The position numbers and the translations under genes are program-made. A DNA stretch of 64,000 nucleotides, taken from Mesomycoplasma conjunctivae. Lineage in GTDB: Bacteria; Bacillota_I; Bacilli_A; Mycoplasmatales; Metamycoplasmataceae. Below, in pieces: positions 19,834-31,878 of the stretch. Numbering within the stretch: position 1 is the first letter of the stretch; each line of letters begins with the position of its first letter. The stretch spans positions 186,001 through 250,000 of the forward strand of contig NC_012806.1 of the NCBI RefSeq assembly GCF_000026765.1, in the 5' to 3' direction. A model generated the notes under the pieces. The model was not told the DNA's origin and did no database searches. It was given only the letters and a program-made list of their open reading frames with translations.

Positions 19834-21518
19834 ATGAGTAGCTTAAAAACTTTACAAGAATACAAAAATGATATTAAAAATATGTCTAAAAGTCTTTTAA
19901 ATGATGACCAAAAGAATTTGATTATCGAAATATTAGAAAATTCTAAGACAGAAAATTTAGACAATATATTCCAATTATTAATTCAAAAAGTAAAAATTGG
20001 TTTTACTTTTGATGTAGCACCTAGTGTTGATACAACACAAGTTGTTCTATTAACAAAAGACCAAAAAATGTCTTTTGTTAATGATTATTCAAAACATCAA
20101 AACAATAATTTAATTATTGGCGAGAATTATGATGTGCTTAAGAATCTACTAGCTCTCGAGAGAGAGAGAGAGAGACCGGGGCGCTAAGCGCTAACTACGA
20201 TATTATCTATATTGACCCTCCATACAATACAGATAAATCAAGTGAAGAAGGCAATCAATTTTACAGTGAAAAAGATGATATAAAAGCATCTAAATTTATT
20301 TATCGCGACAAATTTAGTCGCAATGGCTGGCTGAATATGATGAACGAGCGATTAAAAATGGCTCGCTCATTATTAAAAGATGATGGTGTTATCTTTGTTT
20401 CAATTGATGACAATGAGCAAGCATATTTAAAAGTCTTAATGGACGAAATTTTTGGTGAAGAAAACTTTGTTGCTAATTTAGTGTGACAAAAGAAAAATAC
20501 TGGTGGTGGCTCTGATAAATCGAAAATTGAAGTAGAAACAGAGTTTGTAATTTGTTATTCAAAAAATAACCAAGCAATTTGAAATAGTCACCCAATCAAT
20601 AAAGAACGTTATATATTTGAAGATGAATACATTAATGAACGCGGAAAATATTATTTGATTGATTTGGACCATGTTTCTTCTTCGAGTTCTTTTCAATATT
20701 CCGTGTCGCTGGATTATGAGATTCAGGCTCCAGATGGCTCAATGTTTAAAAATTACAGAAATATAATAAATCCAATGTCTTATCGTTATACCTTAGGTAA
20801 AGATTTGTTTGATTTTTCTTTCAATAATGGCTTTATCGAAATACAACAAAAAAAAGCAAAAGATGGAACTAAATATTGAAAAGCATATAGAAAAGTTTAT
20901 GAAAAAGTCACTATCAAAAGAGAAAAACCTTATCAAATTATCCCTAGAGTAAAAGGTAAAAACTTCTCAAATTTAATTAGCGATGTAAAAATAACTACAA
21001 GCAATGGAAAAAGAAATTTAATTTCAATAATTCAAAATAAAGACTTTGCTTTTCCCAAGCCAGTAAAACTAATTAAATATATAATCAATTTAATATCTAA
21101 CAAAAATGCTCGTATTTTAGACTTTTTTGCCGGTTCAGGCACTACAGCACACGCTGTTTTAGAACTTAACCGCGAAGATGGCGGAAATAGAAGTTTTACA
21201 ATTGTAACTAATGATGAAAATGGCATTGGTACAAATATTTGTTATGAACGAATTTACCGAATCAACAATGGAATGGGCACAAAAGGCGAAAGTTTTAATT
21301 GAGCACAAAAAAATCAACCCTTTAAAGCCAATCTAAATGTGTTTAAAACGCAGTATTTTGACACATCAATAATAAGCAAGCAAAACGATTTAATTAAAAA
21401 AACTTATTTAGAATTATTGAAAGACTTTAATATCAAAGATATTAATGAAAATAATATTAATCAACAAAGTATTCTTGTATCTTTAACAGCACTTAAACCT
21501 GTTAAAAAAGGAGAATAA
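19834..21518 (+). CDS. mod: Type III DNA methyltransferase Mod, phase-OFF by (GA)n slippage
   Basis: The ATG at 19834 has a GGAGG site. The first ~110 codons are open, then a (GA)9 run at 20158-20175 puts the frame into a stop at 20185. The downstream frame is open to TAA at 21516-21518 and carries DPPYNT (motif IV), the central recognition region and FFAGSGTTAHAVLELN (motif I), the beta-class order of type III Mod proteins. Losing one GA or gaining two restores a ~560-aa enzyme. Mod adds N6-methyladenine and is required by the adjacent Res. The stop overlaps the res start (TAATG). Confidence 0.88.
20158..20175 (+). repeat. (GA)9 slippage tract in mod
   Basis: Nine GA units follow CTCTC, making CTCTCGAGAG at the left edge. 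The gene length across the tract is 2 nt out of frame, so this copy is in the OFF state. Confidence 0.95.
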
Positions 21519-23977
21519 TGATTTTATCAAATACCCAAGAATATGCTGTTAGTGAATTAATTAAACGTTATAATGATTTTTTAAATAACGATCAAGATGA
21601 TAACAAAAAAATTGTTTATTTTAAAGCGCCAACTGGTAGCGGTAAAACCTTTATGATGGCTAATTTTATTCATAGAATGATTGAAAATAATGCTAATGAC
21701 GGCTCACCACATAAATTGATTTTCATTATTGCTACACTTTCGTCGGCGGATTTGCCTTACCAAATGGCGCAAAACTTACTTGATTATAAACATGATTTAC
21801 AAGCTAATTATCAAGTTATAAAAGTTAATTCGCCCAGTGCTAGTGCATCGCAAAATAAAAGGGACTATGACCCACAATTGCACGCTGAAGCTAATAATGT
21901 ATTTATATTTGGTAAATCATCATTTGGTAAAAACCGGATTTTAACTGAACATGGGATATTTGATGCATTTTTAGACCAAATAAGAAATGAAGATTATCGT
22001 TTAATTTACATTCGTGACGAGGCACACTATGGCTCAAATGAAACTAAAACTAAAAAAGATGCAAATGTTGAAAAATTTGAGTCTAAAGTTAGTAGTTTTG
22101 CAAGTTATGTAATTAAAATGACTGCTACTCCAGATTTTAGTCACAATATTGTCTCTATTGATGAAAAAGAATTTGAAAATGATAATATCAAACTAATTAA
22201 AAACAACTTAGTTTTCAATGAATCAATTAGTGATATTGATATTGATAAAATTGATGATATGCAAATTCTTGAGTTAGCTTGCGAAAAGTTTAACGAAATT
22301 AAAGATAAATACGCTGATAACAACAAAGAGGCATTAAATGTGCGACCAGCAATGCTTATTCAGGTTGATAGCGAAAATAAAGACCAAAGTGATGAATTTC
22401 AACAATACATCGCTAACTTAATTAAAATTTTAGAAAAGCACAATTTAAGTTGGGTTAAATATTTTTCAAATGACAAAATCACATCAAATAAATTAATTGA
22501 TTCTGATTTAAAAGTTTCATTGAAAGAAATCTCAAGAAATGGTGCTAATTATGATGTTATTTTATTTAAAATTGGCCCAGCAACTGGCTGAAACATACCG
22601 CGAGCGTGTATGCTAGTACAACTTAGAAAAGTTGCATCAAAAGTTTTATCAACTCAAACAATTGGTCGTATCAGAAGAGTACCAATTCCAATGCCAAGAT
22701 ATCAATTTGATGAAAATTCAATTGCAAACACTTATTTTATTTATTCAAACCATGAACAAGTAAACAAATCTCGCATCCAATATCAATTGCAAGATGAATA
22801 CAAAAATACCCAATTTGTTTATGGACAAATCAACATAGAAGCCATTAAAAAACAATTAAATAGCGCGAAATATAATGAGCAAATAATCAAAAATGTTTTT
22901 GATAAAAAACGTTTTCTCAAATATCAACAAAACTATTTAAATGATTATAAAAAATATCATTTTTTAGATGGTAAAACTTCAACATACGGTGATAAAGTAA
23001 AAATTGATACAAAAATTACTAACTCAATAGAGCTTGAATTATACGTAATTGGTCAATTAAATAAATTAAGAAAATACTTACCAAATGAATTGATAAATAA
23101 AATGCATCAGTTAATGCAGGACGAAAAAAGTGGTGAATATTTAATTGATAAAAATATGTTTTGTTACATTCTTATCAAAAAATTTCTTGATAGCATCAAA
23201 CAAAACTATCAAAATTGTTTAGAAAAAACAGTAAATTCAACAAAAAATCAAATTTTTGAAATTAAAGAAAGCAAAAATTTACCTGATAAAAGTTTTATAA
23301 CTATTTCTGATAACAATAAAGATAATAATATTGTTATTAAAGATGTAAACAAAATCAAGTACGCTTACATCCCAATTGATCCAAGTCAAAATAGTTACTA
23401 TTTTGATTCAAAACCTGAGACTGCTTTTGTTAAAAACATTAAAGATTTTCTATCTAGAAGTAATGACAATGTTCAATTATGAACTAAAAACCCACTATCT
23501 AGCAATATTTCATTTGAGTACTTTGACAATGATGATGAGATTTTAGCTTCATTTCCCGACTTTATTTTTAAAATAAAAAATAAAAACAATGTTAAACATT
23601 ATTTATATATCGAAGTTAAAAATATTAATGATTACAACCCTGAAAAAACAAAGAAATTAATTGAATCTTATAAAAAATATATTCAAAATTGAATCGATTC
23701 AAGTGAATATAAATTGTTTAGTAGTGAAATTAGCATTGCTGTTTGCTTTGTTAAAAGCGAAAATAATGATAACAATTATTACTTAATAGGCGCAAGCACT
23801 AATAAAGAATTTAACAACAAAATCAATTTAGAAGTACCATCAAATTTAGAAAGTGAAATTATAAGTAATCCAAATAAATACATTACATATGAAAACGCCA
23901 TAAATATAATTGATGATGCTATCAAAGGAATTGAATTACCCGCATCCCTGAATCGCACAAAGCTTCAAGAATTTTAG
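21518..23977 (+). CDS. res: Type III restriction enzyme Res subunit, chimeric C-terminus
   Basis: 819 aa with TGA as Trp. SF2 helicase motifs: APTGSGKT (Walker A, ~37-44), RDEAHYG (DEAH box, ~166), KMTATPDF (~200), and TIGRIRR (motif VI, ~380). The C-terminal nuclease PD-(D/E)XK core is PDFIFK and ~20 residues later YIEVK (~680-700). Res cuts DNA in complex with Mod after ATP-driven sliding. The last ~16 residues (GIELPASLNRTKLQEF) are not Res-like but come from the lipoprotein duplicated at 16579, so the native end was replaced by recombination. Both catalytic parts are intact. Confidence 0.9.
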
Positions 23978-24404
23978 AGAGAAATTTTTGATGATAAAAA
24001 ATATGCATTAAATAAATGAGTGAAAATATTTAAAGAATCACAAATTGTCTTTAGATTTATTGACAAAGAAGAATACAACAAGATTATTGAAATTAATAAT
24101 GAGATTAAAAATTTAGACGAAAATCAAATCAATGCACATATTCGAAATATCAAAAAAACCTTTATCAAAAATTTCGAAAAATATGTTGAATACAACAAAA
24201 AATTAGAAGTTATCATCGAAAAATTTAAAGAATTATTGGCAAAAATTGCTGCATATATTGAAAAAAGTAATGATGCTGAGCTTAAAAAACAATTGAAAAG
24301 TTTGTTGCAAAAATGGATTCATCAGACTCGATTCAAGATAAACAAAAAGTTGTTGATGAATTAAATGATTTTTTAGAAAAATACACTCGTTTCAAACAAA
24401 AATA
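23978..24404 (+). pseudogene. Lipoprotein C-terminal fragment
   Basis: A 114-codon open stretch (24020-24364) is identical, apart from one residue, to the C-terminal part of the lipoprotein at 16579, including its frameshifted end. There is no signal peptide, lipobox or ribosome site. It is what is left of a duplicated lipoprotein whose 5' part was replaced by the res gene. Confidence 0.8.
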
Positions 24405-24509
24405 ATGACTTTATTCGAGACAGCATTCAAAGAAATGATGTCTTAAAAAACTTGCTAAAAATAAATTTTTCATTTATAATTAAATTAATCAAAATTAAGG
24501 AGGAAAATT

Positions 24510-25415
24510 GTGAAAAAAACAAAATTGATAATAAATTTATCTTTGAGTTTTGCAGCAATTGCTGGTATTTCTACATTAGCATTTGTTGCATCAAATAAAA
24601 CAAATGTTAACACTAAAACAAATACAAAATATCAATCAGAATTTAAATCAATATTACAACAAGAGTCACAAAAAATTTTAAAATCTCTTAAACAAGATTC
24701 AGTTCAATCATTTTCATCAAATCAAAGTGATGAATTCAAACCTGCAATTAAAGACCTTAATAAATTTGAAAAAAGCTACAATCAATTTATCAATAAGTTG
24801 TTTGAAAATCCAGATTTAGATCCAAAACAACTAGCCAAACAAACATTAGAGTCACAAGGAATATCACAAAGTTTAATTAATAAAATATTCAATTCTAATC
24901 CAGGTGATATTTCTGCCACAAAGTCTTCTAGTTCAAAATCCTTTTCTATAAAAGAGTTTTCATCTTTTGAAGAAAATAAAAATTTAACATTTGATGAATT
25001 AGCAAATAAATTATGAAGGCAACATGTGCTCAATGCCTCATTTGCCGCTATTAATTTTGGATTAGCCATTGCATATACAGCCTCTTTTAATTTTGTTAGC
25101 GCAATTGCTAGTGGAACAGCTGGAGGGTTATTGACTACACTTTCAGTTAAGTATAAGGAAATGTATAATGAATTGGTAAATAGTAATAATTGAAATAATC
25201 TAAAAAATTATTCAATTGATACTATTCAAAATATATCTAATGCTTGATCAATTAACACTTTAGCTCTTAGTCTTGCTGAAGTAATTAAACAAATAAAACC
25301 AATAAAAACATTATTGCAAGGTGTAAGTTTGCTATCTTCGCCAATTTCAGTTATTATAAATTTTATTGATGTGATTCAAAATATATTATCTATCATTATT
25401 GATAAATACATTTAA
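24510..25415 (+). CDS. Secreted/anchored protein of unknown function (copy C, intact)
   Basis: 301 aa from GTG behind AAGGAGG, with TGA Trp. N-terminal signal/anchor of ~28 residues (KKTKLIINLSLSFAAIAGIS), a hydrophilic Ser/Lys/Gln-rich middle, then from about residue 170 a mostly hydrophobic region with a Gly/Ala-rich stretch (IASGTAGGLLTTLS) and two further apolar helices to the end. That pattern resembles membrane-inserting secreted proteins, but I recognise no family. Copy A is deleted to 41 codons and copy B has a stop, so this is the only full version here. It is followed 2 bp later by a multi-pass membrane protein gene, as in both other copies. Confidence 0.75.
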
Positions 25416-25417
25416 TT

Positions 25418-26434
25418 ATGACCATCTCAAAAATTGAAAAATTTATTAACCTCAAAATACCTAGTGATATTCCAAATATCCCATTATTGAGAGGTTTTTT
25501 ATACATGCGCTTATTTTACTATTTAGTATTTAAACTAAATGGTGATCAAAATAAGAAAAAATATTATTATTTGCTTATTTTACTTTATTTTATTAGCGTA
25601 CCTTGACTTTATTTTGTGTTCACTTTCATCTTAGCGCTTACCAACCAAATTGATTTTTTAAAAAATATCAAGCTGGGTATTTTTCAAAATGATATTTTCC
25701 GATATTTTTTAGAAATAATTTTTTACATTTCTACATTTTGAATTTTACCATATTTCAATACTGCATTAGGTCAAAAACTTTTTGATAAAATTCTTAAAAA
25801 AATTATAATCAAAACTAAAGGTCGAATTGATTCAACAAACTATTTTTCTTTTTTAGATAATTTAGATCCTGATAAATACAATTATTATCATTATTGAATA
25901 GAAAAAATTTTAAAAATTGACCCCGAAAATAATAATCATTATAATAAACTGCCCAAAAAATGAATGTTTTCAAAAAAAGTGCGTTGAGAACACAGAAAAG
26001 TTACTGGGATGTTTGATGAAGACAATAATATTTCTTATATTTACGCAATCACATATTACAATTCTTATTTTAGGAACACTAAAATACCAAATATCCCATT
26101 ATTTTTTTATTATAATTTTATGTTAAGAATTTTTATTTTTAATAGTAAAAATAATATATATAATGAGATCACAAAAGAAAATAAACTACGTTTTCGAATA
26201 GCATATTTAGTCTTAATTTCACTTAGTTTACTTGCAAGTTGTATTGGTTATATTATTTATATGAAATATAATACTTTTCTAGCAGAAATCGATGATAAAG
26301 CAGTAGAATATTTATTAATTTTTACTTTTTATTTTCTTCTATCATTAACTCATTTTTTCAATATTTTTTATCAATTTGCTGCTCGTAATCCATTTATTTG
26401 ATGAACACTGTATGAAAAAGCAGAATTATCATAA
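25418..26434 (+). CDS. Paralogous multi-pass membrane protein, copy C
   Basis: 338 aa with TGA as Trp. Same N-terminus as copies A and B (MTISKIEKFINLKIPSDIP), then diverges progressively; the central hydrophilic part and the last two helices differ the most. Retains FFYYNFMLRIFIFNSKNNIYNE. Ends WTLYEKAELS. Coupled to the intact secreted-protein gene. Function unknown. Confidence 0.75.
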
Positions 26435-26481
26435 AAAATATGTAAAATTTATAGTTAATTTTATACAAAAAAGTTTTAAAC

Positions 26482-27476
26482 ATGTCCACAATATCCAAAA
26501 TTGAAAAATTTATTAATTTAAAAATTCCAAGTGATATTCCCAAAATTCCTTTTATTAGTGGTGTTTTATATTTGCGTTTGTTTTACTATTTAGTACTGTT
26601 ACTAAATTCTGACAAAAATAAGAAAAAATACTATTTTTTATTCATTACACTAGTTATTATTAGTTATTCTAATTTGTATTTTACTCTAATTTTCTCATTG
26701 TTTTTTTCAAATTAATTGGATTTTTTAAAATATTCAATTAGATATTTTTTAGAACGAAATTTTTTGCTATTTTTTTGAAATCTGTATATATTTGTTCTTT
26801 TTTGAATCTTTTTCTACTATATTATTTTAGCTCAAAAGATTTTGCACCAATATTTAAAGCGAATTGTTATTAAATCTAAAGGAAGTATTGACTCTGCAAA
26901 CCATTTTTCCTTTTTGGAAAATTTGGATCCTAAAAAATATACTAATTATAACTGATTTGAGCAAAAATTGCTTGCAGATTCTCAAGGTAATTGACAAAAT
27001 GAGTTGCCAAAAAATGAGTATACTGAAGAAAAATATGATCTGAAGGTTGAAAAGCTCCTCAAATTTATATTGAATAGAAAAATATTCGCTACATTTATGC
27101 AATCATATATCGAACTTCTTATTTTAAGTACTCTAAAATACCAAAATGCATTTGTTTTTTATTATAACTTAACGTTAAGAATTTTTGTTTTTAATAGCAA
27201 AAAAAATTTATATAATTGATCAACAAAATAAGATAAATTACACTTCAAAATTACTTATTTTTCTTTAATTTCTATGAATTTATTGATACCTTTCATATTT
27301 TATATTTTTTTATTAGAATATGCTGTTGGCTTAAAATATAATTTTTTCACTTCTGATCATGATAAAAAACTTTTATTTCTTATGCAATATATTATTTTGT
27401 TATCTATTATCGTCTAAATATTTTTTACTATATTGCAACTCGTAGGTGATTTATTTCATGAACATTATATAAGTAA
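26482..27476 (+). pseudogene. Paralogous membrane-protein gene, degraded copy D
   Basis: Starts MSTISKIEKFINLKIPSDIPK and is open for 77 codons to TAA at 26713. Recognisable family sequence continues with frameshifts (near 27030-27200, LRIFVFNSK) to the family end ACATTATATAAG and TAA at 27474-27476. No secreted-protein gene precedes it. Not expected to be functional. Confidence 0.75.
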
Positions 27477-27738
27477 AAAAATAATTTAAGTAACACCAAT
27501 AAACTCTCTTTTTAAATTTAAAATGAAAATGCTTATTTTAATACAATTAGAATTAATCCAAATAAGCACTTCAATTAAATAACTTATGACTCCATTTCTA
27601 TTTTGTTATTTAAAATAAAATGTTTTATTTATTTTTGAGCTGATAATAGATTTTGTTATTTTGTGTATTTAGATCTTGAAAAGTAAAAATTAATATATAA
27701 TTTTACTAAAAATATAAATTTTAAATTTATGAGGTTTT
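27477..27738. other. Intergenic, no gene seen
   Basis: 262 bp of AT-rich DNA before the next lipoprotein. No convincing gene or strong terminator. A weak -10 (TATAAT-like, near 27694) may serve the lipoprotein. Confidence 0.4.
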
Positions 27739-29253
27739 ATGAATAAATTACTTGCTATTTTTGTTTTTTTAGGCTTTTTCTTTTTAGTGTCTTGTAAACA
27801 CAATCAAGTAGAATCTCCCATTAGCCATAAACCAAATTTTCCACCTCTTCGATCCAATCCAAAAAAACCCCAAGACAAAGAAATTTCGGCTACACCAAAT
27901 GTTGATAAATCAAAAAATCAAATTGAAAACACTAAGAACCCAACCACAAATAGTAATATTTCTGATAAGGAAAATAAAGATAATAATTTAGAAATGGTTG
28001 AGCAAGGAACAACTAAAAACACTAAGAACTCAGCCACAAATGATCATATTTCTAATAATGAAAATAAAGATAATAATTTAGAAATGGTTGAGCAAGGAAC
28101 AACTAATACAAAATCATTATTAAAAGAATCAGATTCTAAAGAGAAAAATAATGCAAGAATTAAAGCAGAACTACAAAATATTGTTAACAATATCTCATCT
28201 TTACAAACAGTAGCAAGAGACAAAACTAGTGATTTACCAGCAACAATTCTCTTCAAATTTAAAGACTTTATTCAAAATTTTAGTTATACAACTTTAATAA
28301 ATCCTATTGCAAATATCGATGATAATATTTATTCTATCCAGCTTGATTTATCAAGTGCAAAAGCTAGTGCAACTGAAATTAATAATGTAATTTTAAAACT
28401 TAAATTTAAAGATAATTTAGACGTTTTTGTTCAAAAAAATATTTCCATTGTTTGACCTTCAAAAACTAAAGACTATGAAATTAGTGTTAAAAAATTACCA
28501 GATATTTTTAAAAATATTTTCCCATCAATCTTGGCATATACACTAGTAAATGTTGATTCAGAGGAAGTTTTTAATTCAAGAATTTTAGGTGATTTTAATT
28601 TTAGTTTAGAAAACTTTAGTTTTGGGCAAGATTTAAAAAATAACTTTTTAGAAGTTAAATCAAAAACTAATAATCATTATGATTTTAAAGTATTACAGGC
28701 AAAAGCTGACGATCAAAATGGGAGTTTAGAGCTCGAGATTCAAATTACTAATCTTGATCAAAATTTAGTTGATAGCCAGACTTTTACATTTAAATTTGAA
28801 GGGCTCAATCATGGTGATCGAGCTATAGAATTTAAAATTAATGAAGACAAAGTTTTGCAAGAAATTAAAAATAAAAAACTTAAAGAAAAAATTAAAACAC
28901 AGCCTATTAATACATTTACAAAAGCTCAGCTAAATAAAATATTGACTGAAAATTTAGAAATCTACTTTGAACAATTGGCAAGCGTTTATAAATTAACACA
29001 CTTTTTAGTAAAAGACCATTTGAATACAAACAAGTATCTTGTTTATCCAAAAATTATATTTTTTGACTTGCAAAATGCACAAAGCGAACCAATTACTTCT
29101 GATTTTGAATATAAAGATGGATATTTAGAATATACATATAAGTTTAAAACTGCTAATTTATCTTCATCATTTTTTCTTTATAACAATTTAAATGAGTTAC
29201 TTAGTGGTAATTTTGCAGAAAAAACAGTGATTGGTAAAATTAAAATTGACTAA
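27739..29253 (+). CDS. Putative surface lipoprotein with internal repeat
   Basis: 504 aa with one TGA Trp (28454). Signal peptide with lipobox LVSC, Cys19. Residues ~64-123 are two imperfect 30-residue units (90-bp DNA repeat, 27928-28017 and 28018-28107) ending in NLEMVEQGTT. The remaining ~350 residues alternate beta-rich and charged segments, with no family recognised. Likely exposed on the cell surface; the repeat may vary in number between strains. Confidence 0.8.
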
Positions 29254-29335
29254 AAGTAAATTAATTAATTTTTATCAATGTGAAATTGCTACTAAACTAG
29301 TATAATTATTTAGATTGAAAAGTAAAGGAAGTAAT

Positions 29336-30007
29336 ATGACTAAAAAAATAAATATAGCTATTGATGGACCTTCAGGGGCTGGTAAATCAACAATTGCAAA
29401 AATTATTGCCGATAAATACGGTTATATTTTTGTCAATACTGGCTCATTATATCGAGCAATAACATATTATTTTCTTTCTCAAAAAATAAATGTGCATGAT
29501 GAAAAGTTGGTTTCAAAAAGTTGAGATAATAGCAAATTAGTTTTACTAGAAAATGGAGATGTGATTTTAGAAGGTAATAATATTACTAAATTGTTGCGTA
29601 AAGATGAAATTTCACAAAAATCAGCTATTATTGCAAAATATAATAATATTAGAAATAGCGTTACACAAATATTGCATGATTTTCAAACAAAACACAAAGG
29701 TGTGATTATGGAAGGTCGTGATACAACTTATGTGTTAATGCCAAATGCGGAGTTAAAAATTTTTCTTTGAGCTGATTCAGAAGTAAGAGCACAACGAAGA
29801 GTAAAACAAAATCTAGAACTTAATTTAGAAACTAATTTTAACTTAGTTTTAAAAGATATTGAAAAACGTGATTTTATTGATTCCAACCGTAAAATAAATC
29901 CTTTACAAAAGACTTTTGATTCAATTTTTCTTGATTCAACAGTTTTATCTCAAGAAGAAGTTATTCAACAAATTAGTAAATTAATTGAATCAAAAATTGG
30001 TAAATAA
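29336..30007 (+). CDS. cmk: Cytidylate kinase
   Basis: 223 aa with two TGA Trp. P-loop [10 protein letters not shown] at ~9-19, the CMP-binding NTGSLYRA at ~36-43 and [14 protein letters not shown] at ~125-138, and the lid region [14 protein letters not shown]. Phosphorylates CMP and dCMP with ATP. Start chosen at MTKK behind AAGGAAG. The stop overlaps the first base of der (TAATG), the usual cmk-der pair. Confidence 0.95.
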
Positions 30008-31314
30008 TGAAAAACACAGTTGCTTTAATAGGGAAACCAAACGTTGGAAAATCAACACTTTTTAACAAAATTATCGGAAAGAAAAAATCTATTACTGACT
30101 CAATGCCAGGTGTTACAAGAGATCGTATTTATGCAAAGACAACTTGGTTGGGTAAAACTTTTAATATTATCGACACTGGTGGTATTGAAATTGAAAATCG
30201 TACATTTCAAGATTTAATTCAGATGCAATCAAAAGTTGCAATTGAAGAAGCACAAGTGATTGTTTTAGTTTTAGATGGCCAAAATGCTATTGATTCTGAT
30301 GATTATTATGTAGTTGATTTATTGCGAAAATCAAACAAAAAAGTATTGGTGGTTGCCAACAAATTAGAAGGTCGCAAAAGTTTTGATACAAGTATTTATT
30401 CTCTTGGTTTTGAACACATTTTCCCAATTTCAGCTATTCATGGCGAAGGGGTAGGTGATCTATTAGATGAAATAATTGCCAACATGAGTTTTTCAGATAA
30501 AAGTGATGATAATTTGTTTAAATTAGCAATTATAGGTAAACCAAATGCGGGAAAATCAACACTTTTAAACAAGTTGGTTAAATCTGAGCGTTCAATAACT
30601 TCTAATATTCCAGGGACAACTCGTGATTCAGTAAGTAGTAAATGAGTTGTTAACAATCATGAGTTAGAAATTGTTGATACAGCTGGTATTATTCGCAAGA
30701 GCAAAGTAGTAGAATCTGTTGATTTTTATGCACTTTTGCGAGCTTTTAATTCTTTAGATGAAGCTGATTTATCACTTGTTATAGTCGATGCTAGTCAGCC
30801 TTTGAGTCATTTTGATTCTCGTTTATCAGGTTATGCTTTTGAAAAAAATAAACCAATTATTCTTGTAATTAATAAGTGAGATTTGATTGAAAAAGAAACA
30901 AATACTCAACATGAATTTGTTAAAAAGATTAAAAATAACTATAAGTTTATAGATTGAGCTCCAATTGTTTTCCTTTCAGCTAAAACAGGAGAAAAAATTC
31001 ACAAACTTGCTGAAACTATCATCAAAGTTAAGGAAAATCTTAAGAAAAGAATTTCCACAAATGTGTTAAATCGCTTTATTTTAGAAATTCAGATCATGCA
31101 ACCGCCGCGTAGTCATAAGGGTAAAAGATTACATATTTCCTTTGCACAACAAGTTGAAGGCGCAATTCCAACTTTTGTTTTTAATGTAAATGATAAAGAT
31201 ACAATTCACTTTTCTTATCAACGTTATATTGAAAATCAACTACGTAAATATTTTGGTTTTGAAGGTTGTCCGATAAAAATAGTCTATAAAAATATACACA
31301 AATATAAAAAATAA
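30007..31314 (+). CDS. der: Ribosome-assembly GTPase Der (EngA)
   Basis: 435 aa with three TGA Trp. Two tandem G domains, with GKPNVGKST near residue 9 and GKPNAGKST near 177, each with its DTxG motif (IDTGG, VDTAG) and NKxE/NKWD-type G4, then a C-terminal KH-like domain ending KIVYKNIHKYKK. Needed for late 50S assembly. Translationally coupled to cmk. Confidence 0.97.
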
Positions 31315-31345
31315 AGTAAAATTCTATATAAAAAGGATCATTAAA

Positions 31346-31618
31346 ATGAATAAAAAAGAATTAATTGAAATTATTAGTGCAAAAACAGAAATGAGTCAAA
31401 AAAATGTTGAAATTATTCTTAGTAGTTTTTTTGAAGAAGTTGCACACGTTATGAAAAAACAAGATAAGTTAGTTATCAACTCATTTGGTACATTTCAAGG
31501 AATTTACAAAGAAGCATCAGTTTCAATAAACCCGCTTACCAAATCTGAAATAAGAACACCAGCTAAAACTGTTGCTAAGTTTAAACCTTCTAAAAATTTA
31601 AAAGAATTTGTTGCTTAA
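31346..31618 (+). CDS. hup: HU-family DNA-binding protein
   Basis: 90 aa, the usual HU length. Starts MNKKELIEIISAKTEMSQKN, with the turn LVINSFGTFQ and the arm/tail region RTPAKTVAKFKPSKNLKEFV. The proline in the arm signature RNP is replaced (SINPLTKSEIRTPAK), as is common in mycoplasma HU. Nucleoid protein that bends DNA. AAAGGAT site upstream. Confidence 0.9.
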   Translation: MNKKELIEIISAKTEMSQKNVEIILSSFFEEVAHVMKKQDKLVINSFGTFQGIYKEASVSINPLTKSEIRTPAKTVAKFKPSKNLKEFVA

Positions 31619-31636
31619 AAATAATGGGATTGTTGT

Positions 31637-31870
31637 ATGAAAAGAAGTAAAAAAAAGGAACAAACTAAATATTTGACAGAGTCTGAAATAGTTTATGGTA
31701 ATGTTGTCTCTTCTGAAATTAAAGAACAAAAAAGAGGTAAAAAATTTGCACTATTTCTTTTACTTTTTGCAATTATTACAATTTTAGTGATTATAGGTCT
31801 ATTTTTTGCATTTTTCAAATCAGGATCAAATGTTAATGAATTTGTTCCAATAGCATCTAAAATTAAGTAA
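31637..31870 (+). CDS. Small single-pass membrane protein
   Basis: 77 aa. A basic N-terminal ~35 residues ([16 protein letters not shown]), one hydrophobic helix ([24 protein letters not shown]) and a short outside tail. No family recognised. It sits tightly between hup and lepA, 18 bp after hup, so it is likely cotranscribed. The weak TTGTATG context gives no strong ribosome site. Confidence 0.6.
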   Translation: MKRSKKKEQTKYLTESEIVYGNVVSSEIKEQKRGKKFALFLLLFAIITILVIIGLFFAFFKSGSNVNEFVPIASKIK

Positions 31871-31878
31871 TTTTGTCA

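Larger units (their letters stand above)
23926..25600. repeat. Large direct repeat, right copy (C) flanking type III R-M locus
   Basis: Matches 17160-19000 in the same orientation. The left edge lies inside the last codons of res, marking a recombination junction at AAAGGAATTGAATTACC. Confidence 0.85.

Noticed and set aside
26854-27219. Two short reading frames (82 and 71 codons) as separate genes
   Set aside because: They lie within the degraded fourth copy of the membrane-protein family, and one is antisense.
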